A stretch of DNA of 64,000 bases. It comes from CBDCRK01 sp965220955. Lineage in GTDB: Bacteria > Desulfobacterota > Binatia > Bin18 > CBDCRK01. The stretch is from positions 186,001-250,000 of the forward strand of contig CBDCRK010000030.1 in NCBI GenBank assembly GCA_965220955.1. Direction: 5' to 3'. The notes beneath the pieces were generated by a model. The model was not told the origin of the DNA. It saw nothing but the letters and a program-made list of their open reading frames with translations, and did not search any database. Of this stretch, positions 42,316 through 50,711 are shown piece after piece. The position numbers were made by a program, and so were the translations under genes. How positions within the stretch are numbered: position 1 is the first letter of the stretch; the number at the start of each line of letters is the position of its first letter.

Positions 42316-43092
42316 TCACAAATCCATTGGCAGTTCCAGATATTCGCGGTAGATAAAATCCCGGTGCTCCATCAAGCCAGGAGTAAGGGCTGCTGCCACC
42401 ACCGGGTCGGTATTGGTAAAAGCCACCCGCAACGGCTCGGGAATAGGACACAGGTCAGGCGGTAGCGGCTTAATGAGGGTGGCGAATGTTGCCCAGTATA
42501 TGTCTAAGGCGGAGAGTCCTTCGCCAATAAAGAACTTGTTGCCTTGTGCCCGCTGATGCTCCAATCTTGTGCCCAGGAGCCGTAAAATCTGTGCTATTCC
42601 GTGGGGTGCGGCTTCGGCTGTAGCCTGGCTGTAACCGTATTTCCCGCCCATGTAGGACGCGAACTCGCGCGCGGACTCCTCACTCTGCGGGTTCGCAAGC
42701 GTTGCGTGGAGCAGCATTACGCGCCTGGACCAGCCGAGCCCATGTTCTCCACACAGCTCGTTACAGCAGCCGAACATCAGGGCGCGGTCTTCGACATCCT
42801 CTGGTATCAAAGCCGGTTGTGGAGCCAGGCGTTCTGCTAAGTACAGTTGCTCAATCCACGTGCTACGAGGGCGCTCATTGTTCCACACGGCCACCGGCGC
42901 ACTGCTCTGACTGGTCCACGTTTGCAGTGCTGGATCATGCCCTTGGGCTTTGCGTACGCGGACATAAGGAATCTTCTTCACATAGCAGACGCCTTTGAAT
43001 GCCTCACCCCAAGGGTTGGGGCGGCCCGGGGGGAGCACAAGCCTGAGCCCGGAAAGCGTTTTTGCCTGTTCAATATCGATATATTCTGCCAT
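42316..43092 (-). CDS. Glutathione S-transferase-like protein
   Basis: A 258-residue protein of GST form with a divergent thioredoxin-like domain (GLRLVLPPGRPNPWGEAFKG, APVAVWNNERPRSTWIEQLY) and an all-alpha C-terminal domain (FFIGEGLSALDIYWATFATL carries the conserved N-capping box of GSTs). No Cys is at the usual active position; the Pro-Asn-Pro-Trp turn is unusual. The start at 43092 has GAGGAGG upstream. It lies 31 bp after the broken LLM gene. Confidence 0.8.
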   Translation of the reverse strand: MAEYIDIEQAKTLSGLRLVLPPGRPNPWGEAFKGVCYVKKIPYVRVRKAQGHDPALQTWTSQSSAPVAVWNNERPRSTWIEQLYLAERLAPQPALIPEDVEDRALMFGCCNELCGEHGLGWSRRVMLLHATLANPQSEESAREFASYMGGKYGYSQATAEAAPHGIAQILRLLGTRLEHQRAQGNKFFIGEGLSALDIYWATFATLIKPLPPDLCPIPEPLRVAFTNTDPVVAAALTPGLMEHRDFIYREYLELPMDL

Positions 43093-43123
43093 GCTATTTG
43101 CCTCCTCAAGAGTTTTATTCTGC

Positions 43124-43998
43124 CTATACTCCCTGCGCCCGTTCCACAAGCGCCGCGGTGCGTTTCACCCAGGTAAGCGCTTGCCCCTCAGCCATTTCCT
43201 TCACCATCGGTTGCGAAAAGAGCACTAGACGACTTGCCCCTGCGTCGCGGTAGGCTTGTAGTTCCTCGGTTGAGAGCTCCCCCTCTTTGGGATCGACAAG
43301 TGCAGTCATCTGCAGGGTGTCGGGATTCCGTCCGGCCTCGCGGGCGAACTGCCGAATCGTGTCTACGCTTTGCTTGTACGCTGCCGGACTGGTGGCAAGC
43401 GGGCACCAGCCATCATAGGTGCGAGCCACGCGCTCCAGCGCTTTCGGCACGTGCGCCCCAAGCAAAATCGGCGGTCCTGCCTCCTGTATTGGCTTTGGAT
43501 CGCAGTGCACGGCAGAGAAACTGACCAGCTCACCCTCATAATGCGGCTCGGGGTTTGTCCACAGCTCGCGCATGGCCTCGACTGTCTCGCGTAGCCGTTT
43601 CCAGCGCAGCCGGAATGTAGTGCCCATCACTTCCGTTTCTTCTCTCAGCCAGCCGGCACCTACGCCTAGGACTACCCTACCCCCGCAGTAGAAGTCCAGG
43701 CTGGCAATAACCTTGGCGGTCATCAGCGGCTCCCGTTCGGGGAGCAAGCAGATTCCGGTTGCAAGCTTGATCCGTGTGGTTGCAGTGGCTGCCACTGTCA
43801 GCGCAATGAACGGATCAGCCCAACGATGATAGTGCTCGGGCAGAGTCCCCCGCCTGGGAGGGGGGTTTGGAACCCCACCGGGATTACGGGATGCTCTGGG
43901 ATCCACAAGGACTCAAAGCCGGTTGCTTCGACCTGTCGCGCGATCTCCGCGATATCTCCCGTCTGAGTTGTTGCTGGTACCAAAATGCCGATATCCAT
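43124..43998 (-). pseudogene. LLM-class oxidoreductase gene with a -1 frameshift
   Basis: The N-terminal 55 residues (MDIGILVPATTQTGDIAEIA, SLWIPEHPVIPVGFQTPLPG) and the remainder (LPEHYHRWADPFIALTVAA, GRVVLGVGAGWLREETEV, ILLGAHVPKALERVA) are the two halves of one LLM F420-type oxidoreductase but lie in different frames. The switch falls at the G-rich tract at about 43847-43865 (runs of five C and six G on the plus strand) and corresponds to one missing base. The rest is intact, so this is either a recent mutation or an assembly error in a homopolymer. Confidence 0.88.
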
Positions 43999-44073
43999 AG
44001 AATCTTTCCTCCTTAAGGCCGAGGCCTAACGCCCCGGCCACCATTTTGTCACGCGCAGAAGGTGTTTCAATCC

Positions 44074-45186
44074 TTACTCCAGACCATAGACCCGCGCAGC
44101 CGTGTCATGGACGATCTTACGACGTTGCTCCTCGGGCAGATGTCCCAAGCGCTTTGCCACAATCTCCTGCGAGCGCGGGAAGGTTGCCGCAGTATGCGGA
44201 TAGTCGGATGACCACATGGTGTTATCCGGACCATAGCGATGGAGCGAATCAACGAACACTGGGTCAGCAATGAACGTGGCATAGACCTGGCGCTTGATAT
44301 AATCGCTTGCCCGCATTGGGAGCTTCAGTCCACCGAGCGCGCCAAGCCGGTGCTGCACGGTGTCGAGCCGGTACATAAAGTAAGCCATCCAACCCACGTC
44401 ATTTTCGGCCGAGATGATCTTGAGGCGCGGGAACTTCTCGAGCACGCCGCCAAACACAAGCACGGAAATCGAACGCTCGATCTGATGGTGCAGATTGGCA
44501 ATCGAGAGCAGGAAGTCGCGGCCACCGGCCGGGCTTGTGCCGGTGCCGCCGCGGGCGGTCAGAATATGCAACGAGAGCGGCATGTTAAGGTCCTGCGCCG
44601 CCGCCCAGAACGGCTCATAATCGGCATGACTGTAGGGACGCTCGTCGGGCGGCTCCGCCCAGATCATTGCCCCGCGCATCCCCTGCTTGGCAATGCGCTT
44701 AAGTTCCTCGACCGCCGAGGGGATGTCCTCAAGCGTGATGAGGCCGAGCGGAATGAGGCGCTTTAGATCGTAACTGCAATACTCCGCGGCCCAGTCGTTG
44801 AAGGCACGGAAGCAGGCGAAACGCAATTCCGGGTCATCCAGCCCGAACAGCGGCATTCCCATCGAGGTATAGATCACCTCGGCCTGCACGCCGTCGCGGT
44901 CCTGATCGGCAACTCGGGCGGAGGGCTCCCATACGCTCTTGGGCGCTTGGTCAAAGCCCTTCTTATTGTGCTGGGGGAGTTCCTGCGAGGGCACGCCGGC
45001 GCCAAAGAAGCCAGCGACCGACATTGGTGTGATGTTCTCGCATACGAACCATTCTCCTTCACGACCGTTGAGTCCCAGGACCGTATGCGGTGCGCGATCA
45101 CGGAACTTCGTGTCCATCCTCTCAGCCCACATTGTGGGCGGCTCGACGAAATGAGAATCCGCTGAGATAAGCCTGTACTCTGCCAT
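44074..45186 (-). CDS. Amidohydrolase-2 family protein
   Basis: A 370-residue TIM-barrel hydrolase: LISADSHFVEPPTMW (DxH), LIPLGLITLEDIPSAVEEL, PLSLHILTARGGTGTS (His), FPRLKIISAENDVGWMAYFM (E..VGW) and DNTMWSSDYPHTAATFP (S-D-Y-P-H). This combination is typical of the group that includes gamma-resorcylate and 5-carboxyvanillate-type decarboxylases. AAGGAGGAGGG precedes the ATG. It is the third of three amidohydrolase-2 proteins in the window; they are only distantly alike. Confidence 0.9.
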   Translation of the reverse strand: MAEYRLISADSHFVEPPTMWAERMDTKFRDRAPHTVLGLNGREGEWFVCENITPMSVAGFFGAGVPSQELPQHNKKGFDQAPKSVWEPSARVADQDRDGVQAEVIYTSMGMPLFGLDDPELRFACFRAFNDWAAEYCSYDLKRLIPLGLITLEDIPSAVEELKRIAKQGMRGAMIWAEPPDERPYSHADYEPFWAAAQDLNMPLSLHILTARGGTGTSPAGGRDFLLSIANLHHQIERSISVLVFGGVLEKFPRLKIISAENDVGWMAYFMYRLDTVQHRLGALGGLKLPMRASDYIKRQVYATFIADPVFVDSLHRYGPDNTMWSSDYPHTAATFPRSQEIVAKRLGHLPEEQRRKIVHDTAARVYGLE

Positions 45187-45342
45187 TAAACCCTCCTCCT
45201 TAAAGCCAATATCGCTAGCCAGGCACTCTACACAAGATTCGTATCATTTTCTAGGCCTCATCCAAGCATGTCGGCCTATGTCGGACATTGGGGAGAAAGC
45301 TGACTTGCCCCTCATGAGTACTCTGTTATATTGACCCCTATT

Positions 45343-47841
45343 ATGAACTACAAAAAAGACGCCCACGGGACTACCTATCATTCTCCCTCTGGCCACAGTG
45401 ACCCTATGGAGAAAGATCCTGTCTGTGGTATGAGTGTGGATCCGGCCACAGCCACCCATAGGTACGATTACAACGGGCAGACCTACTTTTTTTGTAGTCA
45501 ACCCTGCCTGGGTAAATTTCGTGCTGAGCTTGCCAAATATTTAACTTCCTCCCCAAACCATTGCCTGCCGGACGGCTCTGCCCCTGAGGTCCGGTCTCCG
45601 CCCACGGGCGATCAAGCCGTCTATACCTGCCCCACGCATCCCGAGATTCGTCAGCAGGGACCAGGCTCTTGTCCGCAGTGTGGTATGGCCCTGGAGCCAT
45701 TAACCAACGGGGCGCCGGTCACAAGAACAGAGTATGTCTGTCCTATGCATCCAGAGGTTGGGCAAAAAGAACCTGGTTCCTGTTCCATCTGTGGAATGGC
45801 TTTGGAACCCCGAACAGTAACCGCAGAGGAGGAAGCTAATCCCGAACTGGTAGACATGACCCGCCGATTCTGGATTAGTCTTTTTCTTGCAGCTCCGATC
45901 TTTTTCCTGGCCATGTCAGAGATGGTTCCGGGCCAGCCGGTGCAGCGTGCGCTCTCCGCACATCTTCTTACCTGGCTCCAGTTTGCCCTTGCTACTCCGG
46001 TAGTGCTGTGGGGGGGATGGCCCTTTTTCCAGCGTGGCTGGGCATCCGTTGTTAACCGTAGCCTGAACATGTTCACCCTCATTGCCATCGGCACCGGGAC
46101 AGCCTATGGCTACAGTGTGGTTGCCACCCTTCTTCCCGATATCTTCCCAGCTTCGTTTCGTGGTCACAGTGGTGAGATGGCGGTCTACTTTGAGGCTGCC
46201 ACCGTCATCATCACTCTAGTGCTTCTGGGACAGGTACTAGAGCTGCGTGCCCGTAGTCGGACCAGCAGCGCTATCAGGGCTCTTCTGGGCCTTGCTCCCA
46301 AAACCGCCCGGGTACTGCGAGACAACGGGACTGAAGAGGACATCCCTTTGGATGGGGTTAAGTCTGGCGACCGGCTGCGAGTCCGTCCCGGCGAGAAAAT
46401 ACCCGGGGACGGTAGGATCCTTGAGGGGACAAGTTTCGTGGATGAGTCGATGGTTACGGGCGAACCCATCCCGGTGGAGAAATTTCGGGGCAGTCGGGTT
46501 ACCGGGGGTACTGTGAATGGTACGGGCGGGTTTGTGATGCGGGCTGAGCGCGTTGGGAGCGATACCCTGCTTGCCCAGATTGTACACATGGTGAGTGAGG
46601 CTCAGCGTAGCCGTGCTCCCATTCAGCGCTTGGCCGATATTGTTGCTTCGTACTTTGTTCCAGCGGTTGTACTGGCCGCCATATGCACCCTGATCATCTG
46701 GGGTTTGATTGGGCCAGAGCCGCGTATGGCCTATGCCCTGGTCAATGCTGTGGCCGTACTCATTATTGCTTGCCCCTGTGCCTTGGGACTGGCTACCCCA
46801 ATGTCAATCATGGTAGGGACGGGCCACGGCGCTAGCGTGGGTGTGCTTATTAAGAATGCTGAGGCACTGGAGATTTTGGAGAAGGTCGACACCCTGGTGG
46901 TGGATAAAACTGGCACGCTCACCGAAGGTAAACCTTATCTGGTTTCAGTGGCAACCTTCTCAGAGCAGACGGAGGCAGAGATTCTGCGCTTGGCCGCAAG
47001 CCTAGAGCGGGGGAGTGAGCATCCGTTGGCCGCGGCCATTGTTGCGAGTGCTCAGGAGAAAGGTCTGGGATTCTCCCAGGTCGAAGACTTCCGGTCGGTT
47101 ACCGGCAAGGGGGTAATCGGTACAGTGGATAACCGGATTGTGACCCTGGGCAACCATAAACTCCTGGAGGACCTGAGTATAGATACGGGTTCTCTGCTTG
47201 AGCGGGCTGAGGCCCTGCACCGCGACGGCCAGACGGTGATGTTCGTTGCTATCAACGGCCAAGCAGCCGGTCTGTTGGGGGTGGCTGATCCCATCAAGGA
47301 GTCTACCTCTGAGGCAATCCGGATGCTGCATGAGGACGGCATACGCATTGTTATGCTCACCGGGGACAGCCATACTACCGCCAAGGCTGTAGCTGGCAAA
47401 CTAGGGCTCAACGAAGTACAAGCCGAGATTCTGCCCGAGCAGAAAGGGGAGGCGATAAGACGTCTTCAGGCTGAGGGCCGCGTGGTGGCCATGGCTGGGG
47501 ACGGCATTAATGATGCTCCAGCCATGGCCCAGGCTCAGGTGGGCGTGGCCATGGGCACGGGTACGGACGTGGCTATGGAGAGTGCTGGGGTTACCCTGGT
47601 GAAGGGTGACCTGCGGGGCATTGCCCGGGCTCGCAAGCTCAGCCGGGGTACTATGCGCAACATTCGCCAGAATCTCTTCTTCGCGTTCATTTACAACACT
47701 CTTGGAGTCCCTATAGCGGCAGGTATCTTCTACCCTATGTTTGGACTGCTACTAAGCCCCATGGTTGCTGCTGCCGCTATGACCTTTAGTTCCGTGTCCG
47801 TTATCAGCAACGCGTTACGGCTGCGCACCCTGGCTCTGTAG
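45343..47841 (+). CDS. copA: Copper-type P1B ATPase with YHS and heavy-metal-binding domains
   Basis: About 832 residues. N-terminus: a YHS domain (DPVCGMSVDPATATHRYDYN ... FFCSQPCLGKF), then two short heavy-metal-binding domains (YTCPTHPEIRQQGPGSCPQC and YVCPMHPEVGQKEPGSCSIC), then the P-type core: TGE loop DESMVTGEPIPVEK, the metal site IIACPCALGLATP (CPC, Cu-type), DKTGTLTEG with the phosphorylated Asp, SEHPLA and the hinge GDGINDAPAMAQA. This is the CopB/SilP-like subgroup. It should export Cu(I) (or silver) from the cytoplasm. The ATG at 45343 is preferred over the TTG at 45331; neither has a strong ribosome-binding site. Divergent from the amidohydrolase. Confidence 0.93.
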   Translation: MNYKKDAHGTTYHSPSGHSDPMEKDPVCGMSVDPATATHRYDYNGQTYFFCSQPCLGKFRAELAKYLTSSPNHCLPDGSAPEVRSPPTGDQAVYTCPTHPEIRQQGPGSCPQCGMALEPLTNGAPVTRTEYVCPMHPEVGQKEPGSCSICGMALEPRTVTAEEEANPELVDMTRRFWISLFLAAPIFFLAMSEMVPGQPVQRALSAHLLTWLQFALATPVVLWGGWPFFQRGWASVVNRSLNMFTLIAIGTGTAYGYSVVATLLPDIFPASFRGHSGEMAVYFEAATVIITLVLLGQVLELRARSRTSSAIRALLGLAPKTARVLRDNGTEEDIPLDGVKSGDRLRVRPGEKIPGDGRILEGTSFVDESMVTGEPIPVEKFRGSRVTGGTVNGTGGFVMRAERVGSDTLLAQIVHMVSEAQRSRAPIQRLADIVASYFVPAVVLAAICTLIIWGLIGPEPRMAYALVNAVAVLIIACPCALGLATPMSIMVGTGHGASVGVLIKNAEALEILEKVDTLVVDKTGTLTEGKPYLVSVATFSEQTEAEILRLAASLERGSEHPLAAAIVASAQEKGLGFSQVEDFRSVTGKGVIGTVDNRIVTLGNHKLLEDLSIDTGSLLERAEALHRDGQTVMFVAINGQAAGLLGVADPIKESTSEAIRMLHEDGIRIVMLTGDSHTTAKAVAGKLGLNEVQAEILPEQKGEAIRRLQAEGRVVAMAGDGINDAPAMAQAQVGVAMGTGTDVAMESAGVTLVKGDLRGIARARKLSRGTMRNIRQNLFFAFIYNTLGVPIAAGIFYPMFGLLLSPMVAAAAMTFSSVSVISNALRLRTLAL

Positions 47842-47921
47842 TCTATTGAGCCCGATTATGAATCGACTGATCGATCTACTACCGGTCATTTGAAACTGTT
47901 TGCTATTCTTGATACCCGTCA

Positions 47922-48030
47922 ATCAACAGCGTATAGCTATCACAACTATAGTTGGCTTTTGCCAGAAAATCACTTGCTGTGGACCCCAATGCTTCTTTGT
48001 GAATAGGCTCTTGCCAACATAGGTTAGAGC
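47922..48030 (+). pseudogene. Decayed copy of a TetR promoter and 5' end
   Basis: About 100 bp similar to 50302-50405. GCTTCTTTGTGA at 47991 is identical to 50372, and the following bases align to the codons LLCEQARANVR of the TetR remnant there, now interrupted by stops. The upstream part keeps ATCAACAGCGTATA against GTCAACAACGTATA and a perfect CAACTATAGTTG palindrome (47943-47954). It lies directly before the FrnE-like selenoprotein gene and may have left a promoter there. Confidence 0.6.
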
Positions 48031-48073
48031 CATTTTGGTTAGGCCATTTTGAGCCCAGGAGGAGGGAAAAAAT

Positions 48074-48715
48074 ATGACTGCAGGCAAGGATACAGCGATC
48101 AGCCTTAAGCTTCAGCTCTACTCGGACTTTGTCTGACCGTTCTGCTTCATAGCGGAGCGAAGCAGCCTGGTCAGGCTGCAAGAAGAATTTAATATTGAGG
48201 TTGACTGGCGCGGGTTCGAACTGCATCCAGAGACACCGCTGGGTGGTAGGCCCATAACAGACCTTATGCCGGCGGCGCAGGTATCCTCGATGCAGAATTA
48301 CCTGCGTCAGTTCGCTGCCTCATTTGGTATTGAGGAAATGGGGTGGTCTGAGCGCTTGCCTAACACCCGGCGCGTGTTGGCAATGGCTGAGTATGCGCGC
48401 GAGCAGGGAAAGCTTGACGCGTTCCGTGAGGCGGCTATGGACGGGCACTGGTGCGAGGGGAAAAACCTGGAGGAGGAGAGTGATCTGCGGGAGATCGCCC
48501 ACCGGGTGAGCCTAGCCCCGGACGCTGCGGTTCGGGCAATGAATAACGCTCGATATCTTGAACGCGTCGATGCCTTGCGTAAGGAAGCCACCAAAGTGGG
48601 CGTGACAGGTATCCCGGCTTTCTTCTTTGGCAGCGTGTGCGTAGTGGGCTGCCAGTCGTACGAGGTTTTGGCCAAGGCTGCCGAACGCGCTGGTGCCCGA
48701 CAACGGACTTCCTAA
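48074..48715 (+). CDS. FrnE/DsbA-like thioredoxin-fold selenoprotein (Sec21)
   Basis: Reading through the UGA at 48134-48136 gives one frame of 213 residues: a DsbA-family, FrnE/HCCA-isomerase-like protein. The start (ATG 48074) has AGGAGGAGGG seven bases upstream. The UGA stands where the family has the first Cys of the CPWC/CPFC site: YSDFV-U-PFCFIAE, so the active site would be UxxC. Downstream family blocks are WRGFELHPETP, MAEYAREQGKLDAFREAAMD and GVTGIPAFFFGSVCVVGCQ with the cis-Pro. A 40-nt hairpin beginning at the UGA supports selenocysteine insertion. The protein lacks a signal peptide, so a cytoplasmic thiol/selenol oxidoreductase role is likely. Conventional calling would report only the part after the UGA, starting near 48266. 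An inactive gene is possible, but the rest is intact and the hairpin argues against it. Confidence 0.85.
48134..48173 (+). promoter_or_regulatory. Bacterial SECIS-like element in the FrnE-like selenoprotein gene
   Basis: The UGA begins the structure. Outer helix TGACC (48134-48138) with GGTCA (48169-48173); 3x3 internal loop GTT/CCT; inner helix CTGCTTC (48142-48148) with GAAGCAG (48159-48165), perfect 7 bp; apical loop ATAGCGGAGC with GG. The 40-nt length and the position match known bacterial SECIS elements such as that of fdhF. Confidence 0.8.
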
Positions 48716-48745
48716 GCGAAATTGGCATATGTTAAGGAGAAGACT

Positions 48746-50098
48746 TTGCGGACGGGGACTTCTCTGGTAGGGCTGGGCGTAGGCCTGTTGCTGATGTTGG
48801 TTCTGCCCCTGACCGTATTTGCAGAGGGGCAGGAACCCAACTCAAAGCCTGTACGGACCTGGCATACTGTGGCGGAGCTAACAAAAGCAGAGCGAGCCCT
48901 GGTCGATATGCGAGCCACAACGCCGCGGGATTCCCGCTTTCCCTATATGCCTGCTGAACGGTACCCCTTTGAGCCACCCTACACGGCCGAGGAGATGGGG
49001 TATCGGGCCATGGAGTTTAGCCACTCTCCCCGCTGGTCGAGCAACTTCCCTGATGTCAGTGGTACTCTGACCAGCGAAGGCTATCTTTTCACCTCTAAGA
49101 TTTACAGTCCTATCTTCTATGTGCCCAACGCCAAAGGCCTGACGGGGTTTGCCGGTGAGCTCTATGGCACCAACCCCGGCGAGCCCACACGCAAAATTAC
49201 CGGCCAGGATACCTTCCCCCCCGAAGCCTATGGCAATCAGATAGTGATGATCCAGTACCGCACAGACCAGGAGCATCCAACCCGCTGGGACCTCTATTTT
49301 TACAGCGATGGGTTGCGCCGTGTGCGCCATCAACCCTCGCCCCGACGCGGGGACAAGCTGGCCCAAGGGGCGGAAAGCATTGACGATATTATGGGGCGCG
49401 ACCCCTGGGAGTTTAGTTGGGAGCTTTTGGGAACTGACGTGCTGTTTGAGACGGTGCGTTTTCCCACCACTCGTCCTACGGTTACCCTGGGGCGCTCGGA
49501 CGGCACCTTCTATACCGTCCCCACTAAAAGCCTACGCTTAATGGGCGAGGACTATCCCTTCTATACTCCCGAGGCAGGAGTGAAGTGCTGGGTGGTCAAA
49601 GCTCGGGTCAAAAAGGAATGGCTACCCCACTACTATGCCCCAACCATCCTCTACTGGCTTGACCAGCATTACTTCTACCCATTGCGCATCGAGCAGTACG
49701 GTAGAGAGGGCAACCTCATCTTTATCGAAACCCGCCTGGCCAAATTGCTCAACCCAGCCATGGGAGATAAAGGTTATGGGATCCTCTTTAACTATTACTG
49801 GGATGTGACTCTGGACTACATGCGCTACAGTGTACACGATAGTCATGAGGTTAAGGAGTGGTCCAAGAAGGATCAAGAGGTCTTCTTCAGTCCCGCGGTA
49901 CTGCCGCGGAAGTGGCATTTTGCCCCAAGCAAGAGCCAGGCCGAGGTGACTTCTGCCAAAGAATTTTTTCTCCGTCCCACTCTGGATCGTGACAAATTGC
50001 CCCAGGAGCGTAAGATTGTACTCACACCGGAGATAGAGGAGAGGATTCGGGTGCAGGAGGAAGCTGGATATCTCCGCTTTGATGAAGAAATGCCTTAG
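48746..50098 (+). CDS. Exported DUF1329-like protein, paralogue C
   Basis: A 450-residue protein with signal peptide (SLVGLGVGLLLMLVLPLTVFA). It shares PYMPAERYPFEPPYTAEEMG, LRRVRHQPSPRRGDKL, DDIMGRDPWEFSWELLG and YSVHDSHEVKEWSKKD with the proteins at 10018 and 21406. TTG at 48746 is chosen because AAGGAG lies seven bases upstream and the signal peptide then has a normal length. It lies 30 bp after the selenoprotein gene on the same strand and may be transcribed with it. A canonical DUF1329 gene follows after the TetR remnant. Confidence 0.78.
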   Translation: MRTGTSLVGLGVGLLLMLVLPLTVFAEGQEPNSKPVRTWHTVAELTKAERALVDMRATTPRDSRFPYMPAERYPFEPPYTAEEMGYRAMEFSHSPRWSSNFPDVSGTLTSEGYLFTSKIYSPIFYVPNAKGLTGFAGELYGTNPGEPTRKITGQDTFPPEAYGNQIVMIQYRTDQEHPTRWDLYFYSDGLRRVRHQPSPRRGDKLAQGAESIDDIMGRDPWEFSWELLGTDVLFETVRFPTTRPTVTLGRSDGTFYTVPTKSLRLMGEDYPFYTPEAGVKCWVVKARVKKEWLPHYYAPTILYWLDQHYFYPLRIEQYGREGNLIFIETRLAKLLNPAMGDKGYGILFNYYWDVTLDYMRYSVHDSHEVKEWSKKDQEVFFSPAVLPRKWHFAPSKSQAEVTSAKEFFLRPTLDRDKLPQERKIVLTPEIEERIRVQEEAGYLRFDEEMP

Positions 50099-50288
50099 GT
50101 CACTCCCCCTGCGCAACAGTAGGGGCAGGGCGGGCACAAGGCGCTGGGCAGGGCAAAAAATAAAGGGCACTCAGGCGGCACCCTTGAACCACCGGCTTTG
50201 CGGGGGGTAGTTAGAGAATCAAGTCTGATAACCGGTCCCTGCCCAAACACTTGAGCCGGTTGGCTCGCCGGAAGTGAGCAGCTGTGGC

Positions 50289-50338
50289 TTGACACTCACA
50301 AGTCAACAACGTATATCCATTTACAACGGCGTTGACTT
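50289..50338 (+). promoter_or_regulatory. Sigma70 promoter within an inverted repeat, before the TetR remnant
   Basis: TTGACA (50289-50294), 17-nt spacer, TATATC (50312-50317). AAGTCAAC (50300-50307) and GTTGACTT (50331-50338) form a perfect 8-bp inverted repeat around the -10 region, as expected for an operator of the adjacent TetR gene. Confidence 0.55.
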
Positions 50339-50357
50339 TTTGTTGGAAGATCGTCTG

Positions 50358-50560
50358 ATGAAGACCACAGGGCTTCTTTGTGAGCAGGCCCGTGCCAACG
50401 TACGCTAGGCCATCCTGGATGCAGCCCGGGTGCTGTTTAGAGAAGAGGGCTATGCTGGTCTCTCAATGCGTCGTCTGGCTAATAGCAGTAGGATACACGC
50501 CGAAAACCATCTATCTGTATTTTGCCGATAAAAAAGATGAGCGGTGTGGCCTCCATGCTT
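50358..50560 (+). pseudogene. TetR-family regulator remnant
   Basis: ATG at 50358 encodes LLCEQARANVR, then an in-frame TAG (50406), then AILDAARVLFREEGYAGLSM and RRLAN; a frameshift near 50480-50495 leads into VGYTPKTIYLYFADKKDE. Together these are the N-terminal HTH of a TetR regulator. The ligand-binding domain is missing: the sequence after about 50550 is not TetR-like. The stop codon here is TAG and no SECIS-like hairpin is seen, so this is decay, not recoding. Confidence 0.8.
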
Positions 50561-50711
50561 GTACTGGGACGGAGGCTGCCTGGGGTCGCATGGGAAACGT
50601 TGGTCACACATCTGGTCGCGGGTGTGGTTCAAGAGAGACACTCGTAGTTTCTTGTCGATGAGTCAACGGTTGTTGTCCAAATTCTAAATCCGTTAAACGG
50701 AGGGATACCTG

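Larger units (their letters stand above)
50099..50711. other. Intergenic region with regulatory remnants
   Basis: About 610 bp between the DUF1329-like and DUF1329 genes. It holds the promoter/operator at 50289-50338 and the TetR remnant at 50358. The first 180 bp are GC-rich and show no gene. Confidence 0.5.

Noticed and set aside
50358..50560. In-frame stop in the TetR-like frame as a third recoded selenoprotein
   Set aside because: The codon is TAG, not TGA, it is not at a Cys column, there is also a frameshift, and the ligand-binding domain is missing. This is gene decay.
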